The position numbers and the translations under genes are program-made. From Leishmania martiniquensis (lineage: Eukaryota > Euglenozoa > Kinetoplastea > Trypanosomatida > Trypanosomatidae): DNA of 64,000 nucleotides. Below the pieces are notes generated by a model. It ran no database searches. It saw nothing but the letters and a program-made list of their open reading frames with translations, and was not told the DNA's origin. The stretch lies in NCBI RefSeq assembly GCF_017916325.1, contig NC_090170.1, positions 647,001-711,000 on the forward strand, read 5' to 3'. Positions 30,735 to 41,301 of the stretch are shown here, piece by piece (the stretch's first letter is position 1; every line of letters begins with the position of its first letter).

Positions 30735-31494
30735 GATTTCCCTTTGCCTTCTCTGAACTTGCAGAGCGAGGGAGAGGGAAGAAGGCGATGCCGCACCCCG
30801 TGAGCAATGATGCAGAGCTGAGACACACCTATGCGCACAAGCATGAAACAGGCGAATACGTCGACGGACGATGTCGCGCAGCCCATGTGAACGCGAGAAA
30901 CGAGAAGCAAAGTGGAGGAGCGAGAGAGAGAGAGAGACAGCATACATAAACGTATACAGAAAGAGAGGTCAGCAAGGTAAGCAATGCACTGACCCAGTTA
31001 CTTTCAAGTGGACGGCGTCGAGTTTTTTCCTGAGCTCTCAGCTCCATTCATATTGAAAAGGCCAGATCGAGAGTGCGAGACAGCGATCGACCGCTGTGAC
31101 AAGCGCGTTCGCGAAGTGAAACAAAACGAAGTGGAGCGAAGGATATGGTCATCGAGCACAGAAGTGGATGTGCGAGTGAGATTGAGCACAAGGAGAGGTG
31201 GAGTAAGATGGAGACACCCCATGCACAAGGCAGCAGGGGCGTGCCCTTTGCTCCCAGTTAGATGAAGCAGGGCAAGGCCCCTCATTGAATCAGCTCTACA
31301 AAGCTCTTCCTTTTCCTGCTTCTCAGCTGCACCAGCGCAGCAGCCTCTATGCGGTTCAGCACCTATACACATTTATGCAGCGAAGCACGGTCGGCAGCAC
31401 CTGCGCCGACCGCTCCTTCTGAAAGAACAGTGCACAAACAAGGTGAGACGTCCTCTACGTCCCCCCACCCCTGCGCAGCTCGGGACATGTGCAT
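30735..31494. other. Spacer (760 bp), no gene recognised
   Basis: The 5' flank of the four-TM gene and 3' flank of the LRR gene. GAGAGA tract at 30923-30937 on the plus strand. No gene seen. Confidence 0.55.
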
Positions 31495-32733
31495 CTACTT
31501 TGTGACGGAGGCAGACAGCTTGGCCTTCGTCGCCAGAAGAGACGCGTGCACCTGCTCGAACGACTCCTCCGCAGCCGCTACCGACAACCGCAGTTTCTGA
31601 TCCGCGTCTCGCAAGCTCTCCACCTCACGCTGAAGTCTTCGCAGCTCCTCCTCTTGCTGGTCAATCACCTTTGCGGTGCTCTGCACGTTCTCTACGAGCA
31701 GCGCTCGATCTTGACGGGCCTTTCCCTCTGCATCCTGCGCCGCTAAGAGGAGGCGCCGTAGCTCACTCACTTTCGCCTGCATGAGGCGGACTTCTAAACT
31801 GTGCTCCTGCGGCTTGTGCTGTGGTCGCTGGGAAGATGGCAACAGGGAGCTGCCGCTGCCGCCACTGCCGTTCTCGCGCGCGCTGCGCTGCCGCGCACCA
31901 CTGCCACTACGCGCATCATGCAAAATGCGGCGGCACTTCCCTGTGCTGAGGTTTGCAGTTTGTTGTTGCTGCTGCTGCCGGTGCGACATCTTCCACCTGC
32001 GGTTCTCTGGTGCCTGGGAAAGAGAAGCCCCATTGAAGTGTGACAGACGCGGTAATATGTCGCGCAGCAGCTCGGTGACACCGTCACCCTCGCCCTCGTT
32101 GCTCCTCTTGCCTGTCGCACACATGGGGTTGCCGCGGACGTCGAGGTGGCGCAGCGACACAAGCGGCCGCAAGGCGCCAAGGGTGTCTGTGCTCACTAGC
32201 TGGTTCTGTGCCACATTCAGGTGTGTAAGGCGCAGCAGGGTACCGAGTGGCCTTAGCGACCCAATCGTGTTGTTCTCCACGCTGAGATGCGTCAGCGACG
32301 CGGGAAGATCACGCAGAGCTGAGGCGCTCAGTTGGTTGTGCCCGGCTTCCAGCACCTGCAGCCGCGGCGTGTACTGGGCCAAGTTGCACACCTGTGCCAA
32401 GCGATTGTGCGCGATGCTGAGTCGCACCAGAGTGGGTGGCATGCTCTGGCCGTAAAGCTGCGCCAGCGCGTTATGAGACAGATCCAGCACCGTGAGCCCT
32501 TTCAAGGTCTCCCCACCGGTAAAGAGGTGAAGGGAGTTGAAGGACAGGTTCAAGAAGCGAATGGCGGGAAGCGGGGAGGGCGGCGGCAGCGCTGCCCCAC
32601 CGGAGTCACCTCCATCTGTCGAGGTCGCCGAGAGGACGGTCTGTGGCGCCGCCGCGGAGGCATCCACCAGTGCTGATCGCACCTTCGCAGCATCGAACAC
32701 GGAAAGGCCACGGTTCGAAAAGTCGAGGTCCAT
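31495..32733 (-). CDS. Leucine-rich repeat and coiled-coil protein
   Basis: A 412-residue protein. Six LRRs lie at about 58-205 with LxxLxLxxN cores (LNLSFNSL, LDLSHNAL, LSIAHNRL, LEAGHNQL, LSVENNTI, LNVAQNQL) and a cap (LDVRGNPMCATG). A Ser/Gln-rich linker follows (with a poly-Gln run), then a C-terminal coiled coil at about 310-412. The layout is that of SDS22-like/axonemal LRR proteins that act as protein-protein adaptors, often at the flagellum; no more precise identity is supported. The frame runs open for 148 codons upstream but only to a GTG; the SL acceptor at 32824-32825 selects this ATG, although a 20-codon uORF would precede it. Confidence 0.75.
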   Translation of the reverse strand: MDLDFSNRGLSVFDAAKVRSALVDASAAAPQTVLSATSTDGGDSGGAALPPPSPLPAIRFLNLSFNSLHLFTGGETLKGLTVLDLSHNALAQLYGQSMPPTLVRLSIAHNRLAQVCNLAQYTPRLQVLEAGHNQLSASALRDLPASLTHLSVENNTIGSLRPLGTLLRLTHLNVAQNQLVSTDTLGALRPLVSLRHLDVRGNPMCATGKRSNEGEGDGVTELLRDILPRLSHFNGASLSQAPENRRWKMSHRQQQQQQTANLSTGKCRRILHDARSGSGARQRSARENGSGGSGSSLLPSSQRPQHKPQEHSLEVRLMQAKVSELRRLLLAAQDAEGKARQDRALLVENVQSTAKVIDQQEEELRRLQREVESLRDADQKLRLSVAAAEESFEQVHASLLATKAKLSASVTK

Positions 32734-33760
32734 CCCGGCAGGCGGCTTGTGCTCTTTATTGTCCCCCAAGGCGGTCGATGCTTGTCCGTCTCGTCCGTCT
32801 GTATGTGTGCACCCCCATGCAGGCTGAGACGATGAAATGTGAACCGGATGTGGTGCTCGATGTAACGCGAACAGAGGCAAACAAAAGGAAGATGAGGGGA
32901 AGCAGTAAACGGAGACGGGCGCCAGAAGGGACGGCAGTCGTGCTGCTGCTCGTGACCCTTTTGCCGGTGGGCACACCGTTGACGAGCATTCACAATAGCG
33001 CGAGCGGCGAATGAGAAGTGAAGGGGGAGGAGGAGGAGGAGGGGCGCAGAGAGTCTGCCACTCAGGAAAAAAACAAGGATGCGCGGCAAGAAACCCCGCT
33101 GCTACCGGATGTATGCCCTGCCACTGCCATGGCCGAGACCACGCCGTCATCCTCCGGCTTCTGCCCACATCCAGCACCAGCCCCCATTACTCCGTTTGCC
33201 TGGCTGGAGGGAAAGCGCTCGAGCCTCTTGCCCTCTGTCTCATGGCTTTACGCTCCTATCACAGCCACTTGCGACCGTTCCGCCGTTTCGCGAAGTAGTC
33301 GCATGCACGGCGGAGGAGGAGGCTGGTGGTGGTGGTGTAGGCTTCGGTGCCTACCTGTCTGACGATGTGAGCGGGTCATCTATTCTTTCAATTTTTTCTC
33401 TTCGCTCGTGAAGGAATCGATTTAGAGCTTAAACGCAGTTCGCCGCCACGATGCCAACCAACACGCACAGCCTATCCTCCTTTTCCGTGCTTGGATGCAC
33501 ACAAGCGGCAAAGCTCACTGTTAGTCTGACGCGCAACGCGTTTGGGTGGGCGGGAGGGTCGGACAATTAGGTAATGGCTGCTATTCGGCATGGGCGCAGA
33601 GACGAAAAGGGCAGCGACGCGAGTACAGCAAGAACGACCGTGCATGGACGCTGGTGAGGGACAGGTGAGCGCACTTCATGCTCTGAGGGCCCACGCACCT
33701 GCACGCAGACACACCGCGGAACATACCGCATGACAAAAATTGCGACACCGGCAATTCTTC
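32734..33760. other. Spacer (1.0 kb), no gene recognised beyond the uORF
   Basis: The 5' flank of the LRR gene and 3' flank of RCL1. The minus strand has a pyrimidine tract around 32870-32900 for the LRR acceptor. GGA-repeat stretches lie at 33025-33045. Confidence 0.55.
32756..32818 (-). other. Upstream ORF in the LRR-gene leader
   Basis: Between the likely SL acceptor (32824-32825) and the LRR start (32733) is an ATG-started frame of 20 codons ending in TAA at 32756. It would be the first ATG on the mRNA and could lower translation of the LRR protein. Confidence 0.45.
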
Positions 33761-34849
33761 TCAGCTCGACTTCTTCCACACATTCACCGCATTGCTGCCG
33801 AGGCATGTCACCAGTGTTGTTGCCGGCAGATTCGGCCCCGCGAAGGATGGGTCTGTCTTGATGGCGCACGACACACCAAAGTAGGAGTCCATGAGCATCA
33901 GGGCCGACACCCCACTCGCGGTCAGTTGGCCGAAGCGCACGGTGGAGATCTCGTCTGGGCTGAGCGCCATCAACAGCAGCACTAGCATCTGATGGTGAGC
34001 GTCGACGCAGCCCCCCTCGTAAATCTGGTCGAGCAGGAGATGTGCTGCACGCTTGCCGACGTCCTCAGGTGACTCCTGTGGCATGGCGACCGCCTCTTGA
34101 GAGATGACGCACAGCTTGCTCGTAGTCTCGGCGACGAGTATAACGCCGTAGCCACTCACACGGTCGTTCCGGTTAGCTTTACCGTTGTCAACATCGGTCA
34201 CGACGTATACATCAGGCAGCAGGTTGAGCAGCTCACCCTTGGCTGCTGTAGCAGCTCGCTGTGGCAGGTCGGCCGCGGTCCGTGAGGCAAAGGCGATGCC
34301 TCGAATTCGCCGCACCCGCCCACGCTCCTTCGTAATAGCGCTAGTGAGGCGTCGGACGGCCTTGATGTCTAGCTCTACAGCACCGCCGCCCCCTGGGGCG
34401 GCGCCGCGGCGGATGATCCGCAGACTAGCCTGTACACCGAACAGCTGCACCCACCGCAGGGTGACCGTGCGCACGGTGTCCACGGAGAGGTCGAGGTCTC
34501 CTTGGGTGGCGCCTACGAAGGTGATGCGTGAATCAAACTTTGCAAATGGCAGCAGCAGCAGAGCCGCTTCTATAATGTACGTGACGCAGCGCTGAGAGGG
34601 CACCTCATGCGAGAAGGAGCCGCCCAAGATCATGCCGGGCGTGAAGTGCAGCGTGGTGTTGTGATCAGTGCACTGCAGAGAAGAACCGCTCGTGACGCGG
34701 TCGATAAACTTGAGGAAGTTTGCCTCGTGAGGCAGAATACCCATCGGATCTTCGTCATGATGTATTTTGGTGATGCGCACCGGGCGCTTTGAGAGGATGC
34801 TGCACACAATGTGGTGCCGAAGCAAACTGCTGCCCTCGAAGTGCAGCAT
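33761..34849 (-). CDS. RCL1: RNA 3'-terminal phosphate cyclase-like protein RCL1
   Basis: A 362-residue protein, the family's usual length. It opens directly into the cyclase fold (LHFEGSSLLRHHIVCSILSK, then RPVRITKI) and has the Rcl1-type GGSFSHEVPSQRCVTYIIEA segment and a VRRIRGIAFASR strand. The catalytic His of true RNA cyclases is not seen, as expected for the RCL1 branch. RCL1 acts with the U3 snoRNP and BMS1 in early 18S rRNA processing in the nucleolus. An AG lies immediately before this ATG; the frame is open upstream but the fold begins here. Confidence 0.9.
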   Translation of the reverse strand: MLHFEGSSLLRHHIVCSILSKRPVRITKIHHDEDPMGILPHEANFLKFIDRVTSGSSLQCTDHNTTLHFTPGMILGGSFSHEVPSQRCVTYIIEAALLLLPFAKFDSRITFVGATQGDLDLSVDTVRTVTLRWVQLFGVQASLRIIRRGAAPGGGGAVELDIKAVRRLTSAITKERGRVRRIRGIAFASRTAADLPQRAATAAKGELLNLLPDVYVVTDVDNGKANRNDRVSGYGVILVAETTSKLCVISQEAVAMPQESPEDVGKRAAHLLLDQIYEGGCVDAHHQMLVLLLMALSPDEISTVRFGQLTASGVSALMLMDSYFGVSCAIKTDPSFAGPNLPATTLVTCLGSNAVNVWKKSS

Positions 34850-34851
34850 CT
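34850..34851 (-). promoter_or_regulatory. Possible SL acceptor directly abutting the RCL1 start codon
   Basis: The minus strand reads CCTCACTCTATCCCGTGGCCTAAG and then the ATG. There is no other AG for about 104 nt upstream, and the interval is pyrimidine-rich. If used, the mRNA would have only the SL exon as 5' UTR. The alternative AG lies at 34956-34957 behind a weaker tract. Confidence 0.5.
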
Positions 34852-36113
34852 TAGGCCACGGGATAGAGTGAGGAATGCGGGTCGAGGAGGGGAAACGCCG
34901 GGGCAGCGAGCGCGAGGCGCGGGGACGGGGCGAACACGTTAGTGGTTCCGCGTCCCTTTTTTTTTGGTCCGCGTAAGACGCTGTGATGTAGATGATGATG
35001 CGTGCGTAATCCAGCGTGCACAGAAATGTGGTTGAACGAAACAGAGAGTTAACAACGTAGAAGGGCGGTGGTAGTGGTGTGGTAGTGTGTGTGTCGGAGG
35101 GAAGAGTTTCATAGGGAAGAGAGAGAGCGTTGAGCATCAGTGGTGCAGGGGAAAAAAAGGATGAGTCGCCAGAGGGCAGGGGGAGCGAAGCTGAGGTGCA
35201 CCGGCACACCACAAGCGGTGACACAGTGTAAGGATGCCAAAAAAAACCTTCTCACAACCATCTAAAATCTCACAGGAAAGGTGAGGGCACCGACGCCAGC
35301 ATGCGGCGCGCAGATGGACCAGCTCTCCTTACCCCTCCCCACAAGTAGCGAGGTTTAGCCTCATTCAAGCGGCCAGAATACCGCCTCCCCATTCTTTAGT
35401 CGATAGTTATGGTGCACACACAGTGCTAGTGCTGCTAATATGCTTTGCTGTTGTGTGCGAGTGTGAATCATCGAGTCAGATGTTGTGAGTTCAGAGAGCG
35501 CAAGAACGAAAAAAAAAGGCTAAGGGGTTCAGCGACTTGAGGGCGCACAAACGCACAGGCGCGAAGAACAAAAGACTCCTCTACCGCCTACGGTACAACA
35601 GGAACAACCCGTCAACCGTATCATCGCCCCGTTTCGTACACGCAGGCACACACACACACACACACACACACAACAGTGGGGGAGGGAGGGGGAGCGCACG
35701 TGAATGGGCAGGAAAGTGACCTTAGGCGGGCAGGGAGTATGCCGACCGAATGCCGTCACTTCCCCATTCCCCTCCCAAGCTCTCCACGAGAGGGAGGTGA
35801 GGACAGAGCCGCTGCACGAGAGATAACAGTCAGCATACGGGCTGGAAGAACAAAGAAAAAAAAGGAGCACGAAGGCGAGTGGGAGAAGCAGAGATGTGAC
35901 ACGTGCGCCTCTCTGCCCGTGACCACCACCCGCATCCGGCATGAGAAATCGCACTCTGCTCCTCCTCCTTCCCCCCTCCTTTCCACATGCACACAGTCAC
36001 ACTTTTTTTAAAATTTTGTGTGGCAAGGGGGGCGAATCTGATCACCGGCAGTCGTCCTCTCTCCCCCTCCTCTGTACCCTCTGCGCCCTTGATGCCTCCA
36101 GTTGCGTACCCTC
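34852..36113. other. Spacer (1.26 kb), no gene recognised
   Basis: The 5' flank of RCL1 and 3' flank of the cyclophilin gene. It includes a perfect (CA)13 microsatellite at 35647-35672. No gene seen. Confidence 0.6.
35647..35672. repeat. (CA)13 microsatellite
   Basis: An uninterrupted CA run, the longest pure dinucleotide repeat I found in the window. Confidence 0.95.
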
Positions 36114-37385
36114 TTAGAAAAAAAACCACTTCTTCTGCTGCGGCACCACCGAGCTTCGCTGCGGCTCCATCACGACCGCCGCGGCACCCATCTCATCTGA
36201 GTGCTTGAGCACATCCGCCGGCAAGCGCGGACCGAACTTTTCTTCATCGTAGCCGACAGACACAGACTCGTACAATTTCCATGGCATTGGCGCGATGTGC
36301 GACTTGGCGAGTGTGCACAGCTCTCCACAGCCTTCAATGACGTAGTTCCGCTTGGGAGCGTTGCCATGCTTCGAGCCTGCATTGTTCATCCGCTCAATCA
36401 CATTGTACCCGCCAATCACAATGCCAAACACCTGTGGCTTGTAGTCCCCCGATGAGATGTGAATGGCGAAATTCGGACTCTCGCGGTTGGGCCCGTAGGC
36501 GATGGAGGACAGCGCGCCGCGCCAGGCACCGTTACTGAGGTTCTCCGTCGGCAGATAATGCGCGTTAAACCCTGGCACATCGTGCTCCATATCGTGCCCA
36601 TCGCCGAAGATTAGGCAGTGCCGCGGCACGATTGCAGCTAAGGGCATCCCACGGAAAGAGCTGCCCTTTCCTCCGTTGCCGGTGCAACGACGATGAAAGT
36701 ACTCACAGTAAAGAGGGCAGTCTTCGTTGAGCAGCCCAATGACAATACGGCCAATGTCGACGCCGTTCTCCGTGATGTCAAAGTAGACGACGCTACCGAT
36801 GCGCAAATCGGCCGGCATCTTGTCTACTCCGCGCACAACTCGCTCGCTTGAAAGGGTTGTCCGGTAAAAGACGTAGAGGATGATGAGGAGAAGAGCAAAC
36901 ACACCGATGCGGATAGCTGTCATGAAGAGTGCGTATTGTCTGGCATGCTCCTCGCACCAGGCCATCATGATCAGCTCCAGGTCCGTAAGAATGCGCTGCG
37001 GCAACGGGACCTCCTCAACAAGTGTCAGAGGCAGGCGCCGAATGCGGGTGATGGAGTTGCCTTTATCATCCTTCACGATGACCGCATCCTCATGAAACCC
37101 ATCATCCTTTTCCTCTCCGTAGTCTTTTTGCAGCGCGGTCATCTCTGTGCTACCCTCTGCACTTGACAGCTTGCTTGTGAGCGTGCGATGTACAGCGGCG
37201 CTACCGCTGCCGCTTCTACTATCGAAGCGCGACGCGCTAAGACGAAATCCTGCTAAGAGAGGGGGTGTGGCGGTTCCAAAGGTACGCACCAAGGCTATGG
37301 GGACATATGGCATCCGTTGGCCGACTCGAAACCGCGCCAGTGCCACCCCTACACGAATGCATGCACCTACACGACTGTGCAACAT
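36114..37385 (-). CDS. Membrane-anchored, degenerate cyclophilin-like protein
   Basis: A 423-residue protein. The N-terminus is basic and Ser/Ala/Val-rich (MLHSRVGACIRVGVALARFR), compatible with a mitochondrial presequence. One TM helix lies at about 150-173 (IGVFALLLIILYVFY). Residues about 195-356 are cyclophilin-like: YFDITENGVDIGRIVIGLL, PNFAIHISS, VFGIVIGGYNVIERM, then NYVIEGCGEL at the end. By alignment to cyclophilin A by eye, the catalytic Arg (FHRI) is replaced (FRGM), QGGDF is lost, the Phe of QFFI is Ala (NFAI) and the Trp is missing, so prolyl isomerase activity is doubtful. The tail ends KKWFFF. The frame is open upstream only to a GTG; a CTCTTCAG acceptor lies about 35 nt before this ATG. 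Confidence 0.8.
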   Translation of the reverse strand: MLHSRVGACIRVGVALARFRVGQRMPYVPIALVRTFGTATPPLLAGFRLSASRFDSRSGSGSAAVHRTLTSKLSSAEGSTEMTALQKDYGEEKDDGFHEDAVIVKDDKGNSITRIRRLPLTLVEEVPLPQRILTDLELIMMAWCEEHARQYALFMTAIRIGVFALLLIILYVFYRTTLSSERVVRGVDKMPADLRIGSVVYFDITENGVDIGRIVIGLLNEDCPLYCEYFHRRCTGNGGKGSSFRGMPLAAIVPRHCLIFGDGHDMEHDVPGFNAHYLPTENLSNGAWRGALSSIAYGPNRESPNFAIHISSGDYKPQVFGIVIGGYNVIERMNNAGSKHGNAPKRNYVIEGCGELCTLAKSHIAPMPWKLYESVSVGYDEEKFGPRLPADVLKHSDEMGAAAVVMEPQRSSVVPQQKKWFFF

Positions 37386-39005
37386 GAGGAATCGCCAAGT
37401 TCTTGGCAGCGCACAACGCTGAAGAGGTACAGGAAATGAGAAGGAGCAAGAGGAGCTGAGAAAGAATAGCCCAGAGGGCTCGGCAAGGGGGGAAGTACGC
37501 TGGGCAGGTGTATACAGGAGTAGCCCTTCAACACAAGCGCGGCCTCTGTAAATCACGGCCGATGAAGGACCCACTTACGCGAAGAGCAATCCACAGCGCT
37601 GATAGTGCATCAGTGATACGATAGATATCGCGAATGAGGTTGAACAAGACAGCACACTACGTGTGGAACAGGATAACCCCCCACCCCCCGACGCGATGGT
37701 ACTAATGCCGTACAACGCATGAGGCAGCGGTTAACACACACCCACACAGAGAAGACAACGCAGGATTGGGGCCCAAAGTCAACTGGAAGTAAGTAAAGAA
37801 GGGTCAGGGAGCAGGGGCGAGAGAGAGAGAGCTCATTTGCGCTCATCGTGGAAGACACACCAGCTGAGCATACACCAGCATGAATGCCATGCGAAGGACA
37901 GGCTTGCACTGGAGAACTCACACTCAGCACCTATCGTATTCGCCGGCTGGTACAGGCAGAGAGAGAGAGAGAGAATGAAAAGGGAACGAGAACAGCCAGA
38001 AATTTCTATGCACCCCACGCTATCCATCCGACGCGCGGCCTCCATCGCCTTGACAGATCACGGCAGCATAGAGGCACATACACACGCGCCCTGAGCTCCG
38101 CAGGCGCACCGCTTGCACGGAAGATGCTCCTCCCATGCTTGCTCGCCCCCGAAGCGTTCCCACTGTGCGGACCTCAGCGTCCCTGCCGCAACACGTTCGC
38201 GTTCCTGTTGCTTTCTGTTAGCTCTGAAGGACTATCGACACTTCTGCCTTTCGTAGCAGCATCAACGAGAGCACGAACTCAGCACACACACACACACAAA
38301 GAGAGAGGGAGAAAGAGAGAGCGTTAAGCCAATCACTGCCAGGCCGGCTAAGGAGCGGGCACCCAAGAGGGGGAGAAGAAAAATAATTACCAAACGCAAA
38401 TATCCAATACGCACACCCGCACACACAGAGAGACAGCGAGTCGCTGTACAGTCGTTGTGCCTTCACGTGGATCGCCGTTATCGAAGCACCAAAGGTGAAG
38501 TAAGAGAGGCAGAAAGAGATGAAGGAAAGGGGGAGTGATGCGAAGAAGTCTATCGGTAGGGAAGAGGGAGGGAGGAGAAAGGAAAGATGGCATGCACACG
38601 CACAAACATTTGATAGATAAAGAGGCCTGCTGCATGGAAGAGAGAAAAAGGGAAGAAGAGGGGGGGCACAAAGACGGTCGGAGGGGGGAGGAAGGGGAGG
38701 GGGGATAAATCGAAAATACGCAGAAGTGTCCATGTGTGCTTGTATGCTCCAAATATAAGAGGCGGACGGGGGGGTGAGGGTGGCACCAGACATACAGCTT
38801 GTCTGTAACCGCCCGCGAAGTCTCCGCTGCCATCACAACCGCTCTCTCTTCTCTTCCCTGCCCGCTCACCCTTCCAGTCTCTTTTCTCCCTTCCTACTCA
38901 TCGCTTTCTGGCGGGGAAGAGCGGGATGAAAGCCGAGACGCTACACGTTCACGACCAACATGCACGCTCCGACGGGCGCGCAAGCGGGGGCTACTCCTCT
39001 TGCTT
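37386..39005. other. Spacer (1.6 kb), no gene recognised
   Basis: The 5' flank of the cyclophilin gene and 3' flank of CK2 alpha. The plus strand carries GAGAGA and CACACA runs (37819-37830, 38285-38300). No gene seen. Confidence 0.6.
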
Positions 39006-40118
39006 TCACAGCTCCATCTTTGGTGCCTTCTTTTCGTGCTCATTCTCTTCGTTGCCTACACTCGCGTCCCCACCGTTCTCAGCTACCGCGGAGATTCCGG
39101 CTAGCGTGAAGTCCTTTGGTCGAACCGGATCGAAGTACGGATCCATTAACGCCTCTGCCGCTTGGATCCGCTGCATGTGATCGTACTGGAGCAGCTTGTC
39201 TAAGAAGGCAAGTGCCTCAGGGGGGCACAGGTGCTCGTTTTGGCCATTCACAAAGCTCCGCCACGGCTTCTTCGCGTGGTAGCCTAACGTAGCCTCTAGC
39301 ACAGGCGGCAGACTCACGTTGTGCTTCTTCAGGTACACCTGCAGATCGTCCGTGCCGAGCACCTTTACGATACGCACCAGCTGATCTGTGTTGTCCTTCC
39401 CGCGGAAGAAAGGCTCACGGATAAAGATCATGGCGGCAAGCATGCATCCCAGTGACCACATGTCTAGGCGGTAGTCGTACATTGGCAATTCTACGAGCAG
39501 CTCCGGCCCCTTAAAGTAGCGGGACGCGACCCGGGCATTATAGGATGTAGCTGGATGGTAGAACTCCGCCAGCCCCCAGTCAATCAGCTTCAGCTTCCCT
39601 GTCTTGTAGTCCAGGCATACGTTGTTCGGCTTCACGTCGCGATGCATGATGCCGTGCGAGTGGGCGTATTCGAGGGCCACAAGCACCTGGAAAATGTAGC
39701 TCCGTACCTCAAGGTCGGTGAAGGTGGGGAATACGGTGCGGAAGTCGCATGACTTGACGTACTCAAAGATGAAGGACGGAGTTTTGCTGCTGGGCTCACG
39801 CACGACATCGAAGAGATCCACGATATTTGGGCCACCTTTGAGTGTCTGCAGCACCATTAGCTCACGGAGAATCTTTTTCTTCTTGACTGGCTTCAGCACC
39901 TTGATCACCACCTGGCGCGGCACCTTGGTGTCTACGCCGAGGAAGACGTCACTATACTTGCCGCGGCCGATCTTCTGCTCCACTTCGTACCGGTCAGGAC
40001 TATTCCACTGCACGCGCAGAGAGTCATAGTCCCAGTATGAGGACGGCTTGTTGACATTGACGTAGGCGTAGCGGTGCGCGCCATCGGAAGCTGGCAGGTG
40101 CGATGATTGCGAAGTCAT
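39006..40118 (-). CDS. CK2A: Casein kinase 2 catalytic subunit alpha
   Basis: A 370-residue Ser/Thr kinase. The Gly-rich loop is GRGKYSDVF (51-59), the catalytic Lys is K73 (VIKVLKP), and it is followed by the CK2-specific basic cluster KKKK (79-82). The catalytic loop is HRDVKPNN (159-166). DWG (180-182) replaces the usual DFG, a CK2 hallmark, and GRGKYS replaces the usual GxGxxG. A CK2 GCMLA helix follows. The N-terminal [18 protein letters not shown] is typical of the subunit and explains constitutive activity. The C-terminal tail (about 345-370) is acidic/Lys-rich. Kinetoplastids carry more than one CK2 alpha, so the paralogue is not fixed. Substrates are broad acidic Ser/Thr sites. Confidence 0.95.
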   Translation of the reverse strand: MTSQSSHLPASDGAHRYAYVNVNKPSSYWDYDSLRVQWNSPDRYEVEQKIGRGKYSDVFLGVDTKVPRQVVIKVLKPVKKKKILRELMVLQTLKGGPNIVDLFDVVREPSSKTPSFIFEYVKSCDFRTVFPTFTDLEVRSYIFQVLVALEYAHSHGIMHRDVKPNNVCLDYKTGKLKLIDWGLAEFYHPATSYNARVASRYFKGPELLVELPMYDYRLDMWSLGCMLAAMIFIREPFFRGKDNTDQLVRIVKVLGTDDLQVYLKKHNVSLPPVLEATLGYHAKKPWRSFVNGQNEHLCPPEALAFLDKLLQYDHMQRIQAAEALMDPYFDPVRPKDFTLAGISAVAENGGDASVGNEENEHEKKAPKMEL

Positions 40119-40856
40119 GGCGCCTGGATTTAATTCGCTTAGATGTTCTTTTTCTTCTTTCTTTTACTACGCTCTTCACTCACCTCGCTCCCTCTCCTTT
40201 GGTGGAGATGTGCGTTGAGTATGCTTACTCCCTCCTGCAGCTCGAGCTGTGTGGAGACGAGGAGGGATAGCCGCTGGCACTGCGCAGGCACTGGGGGGGT
40301 GCTTGAGAAGATGGTTGCAGAAGCACGTGAGCTGTTGCTGGCGCACAGGAAGAGAGGGGTGAAGGGCAACGAGTAAGAACATCGAGGGCTCAAAGTTGGG
40401 GTAGGGGGAAGGAGGCAGACACGAAAAAGGATACATTGATGAAAGCGAGCTGCGCCTCGTTTGCAGACGCTGCAGTTCACCCCCTCCGAGATACCAAAGA
40501 GGCGAGGGCTTGGGCGGAGGAGGGGGCCGCCTGATGCTAGGGCTACGGTGACTGGGAAGTGTGCTTCCCCGCCATTTCCCCATATCGGCACTTGTTTCCT
40601 CTTTTTTTTCATCTGTCAGCGCGGCCCCATCTGTCGCTTACGCCCGCTCACAAACGCACGGCGCAGACGACTGCTTGCTTGTCGCCCGCCGCCTTTTTGT
40701 TTGTGGGTGGAATGAGGAAATGCGGAGTTCGGCATGTACGCCCCCTCTCATGCTGTCGCCGAGGCGATGGGGGGCTCCTTTCCTCACTTTAGTGTCTCTT
40801 CCTCTCTGAATGACACTGACGCGCAAAAGCCCACACAAAATGCACACCCTATAAAC
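40119..40856. other. 5' flank of CK2 alpha
   Basis: The minus strand has CCTCCTCGTCTCCACACAG near 40240-40260, a likely SL acceptor giving a 5' UTR of about 130 nt. No gene seen. Confidence 0.5.
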
Positions 40857-41301
40857 TCCTTAAAGCCCCCCAAAAGAGGTTTTCCCCTCCCTCTGAGCGG
40901 CAGAGCCCACGAGCTCAGCACCGCTCGGCTCGGCCGGCCGCAAAGCCTACCCCCTCCCCGCCCCCACAAGCACGCACGCACACACACACACATCGCCTCG
41001 AGGTGCGAAGCAGCCGTGGACACGCGTTACAGCGAGGCGCCAGCTCGGCCCACCCAAGAGCGGCCCCCCTGCCTCGCGCTCTGCCCACCCCACGCCTCGC
41101 AGCTCACTCTGACGCAGCGCCACCCACGGCCTGGCCAGCGGCGTCGGGGGCGATGCACTGCCGTGACCTCCCCTACGCCGTGGGTGTGCTTCGCCCCTGT
41201 CACCAGCACAGACCGGCTCGGCATCGGCAGGGGGAGGGAGGGCTGCTGGACTTCCTCGCAGAGAGCGGTGCACTGCACCCCTGAGATGCGCACTGAGGCG
41301 T
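40857..41301 (-). repeat. Dispersed element, copy B
   Basis: An approximately 445 bp block nearly identical to copy A (by eye about five substitutions plus a 2-3 nt gap near one end, where CCGCGCACTG is GCGCACTG). It lies in the spacer between the USP7-like gene and CK2 alpha, in the same sense relative to transcription as copies A and C. It shares with A the AAAAGAGGTTTT end that copy C lacks. Confidence 0.85.
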
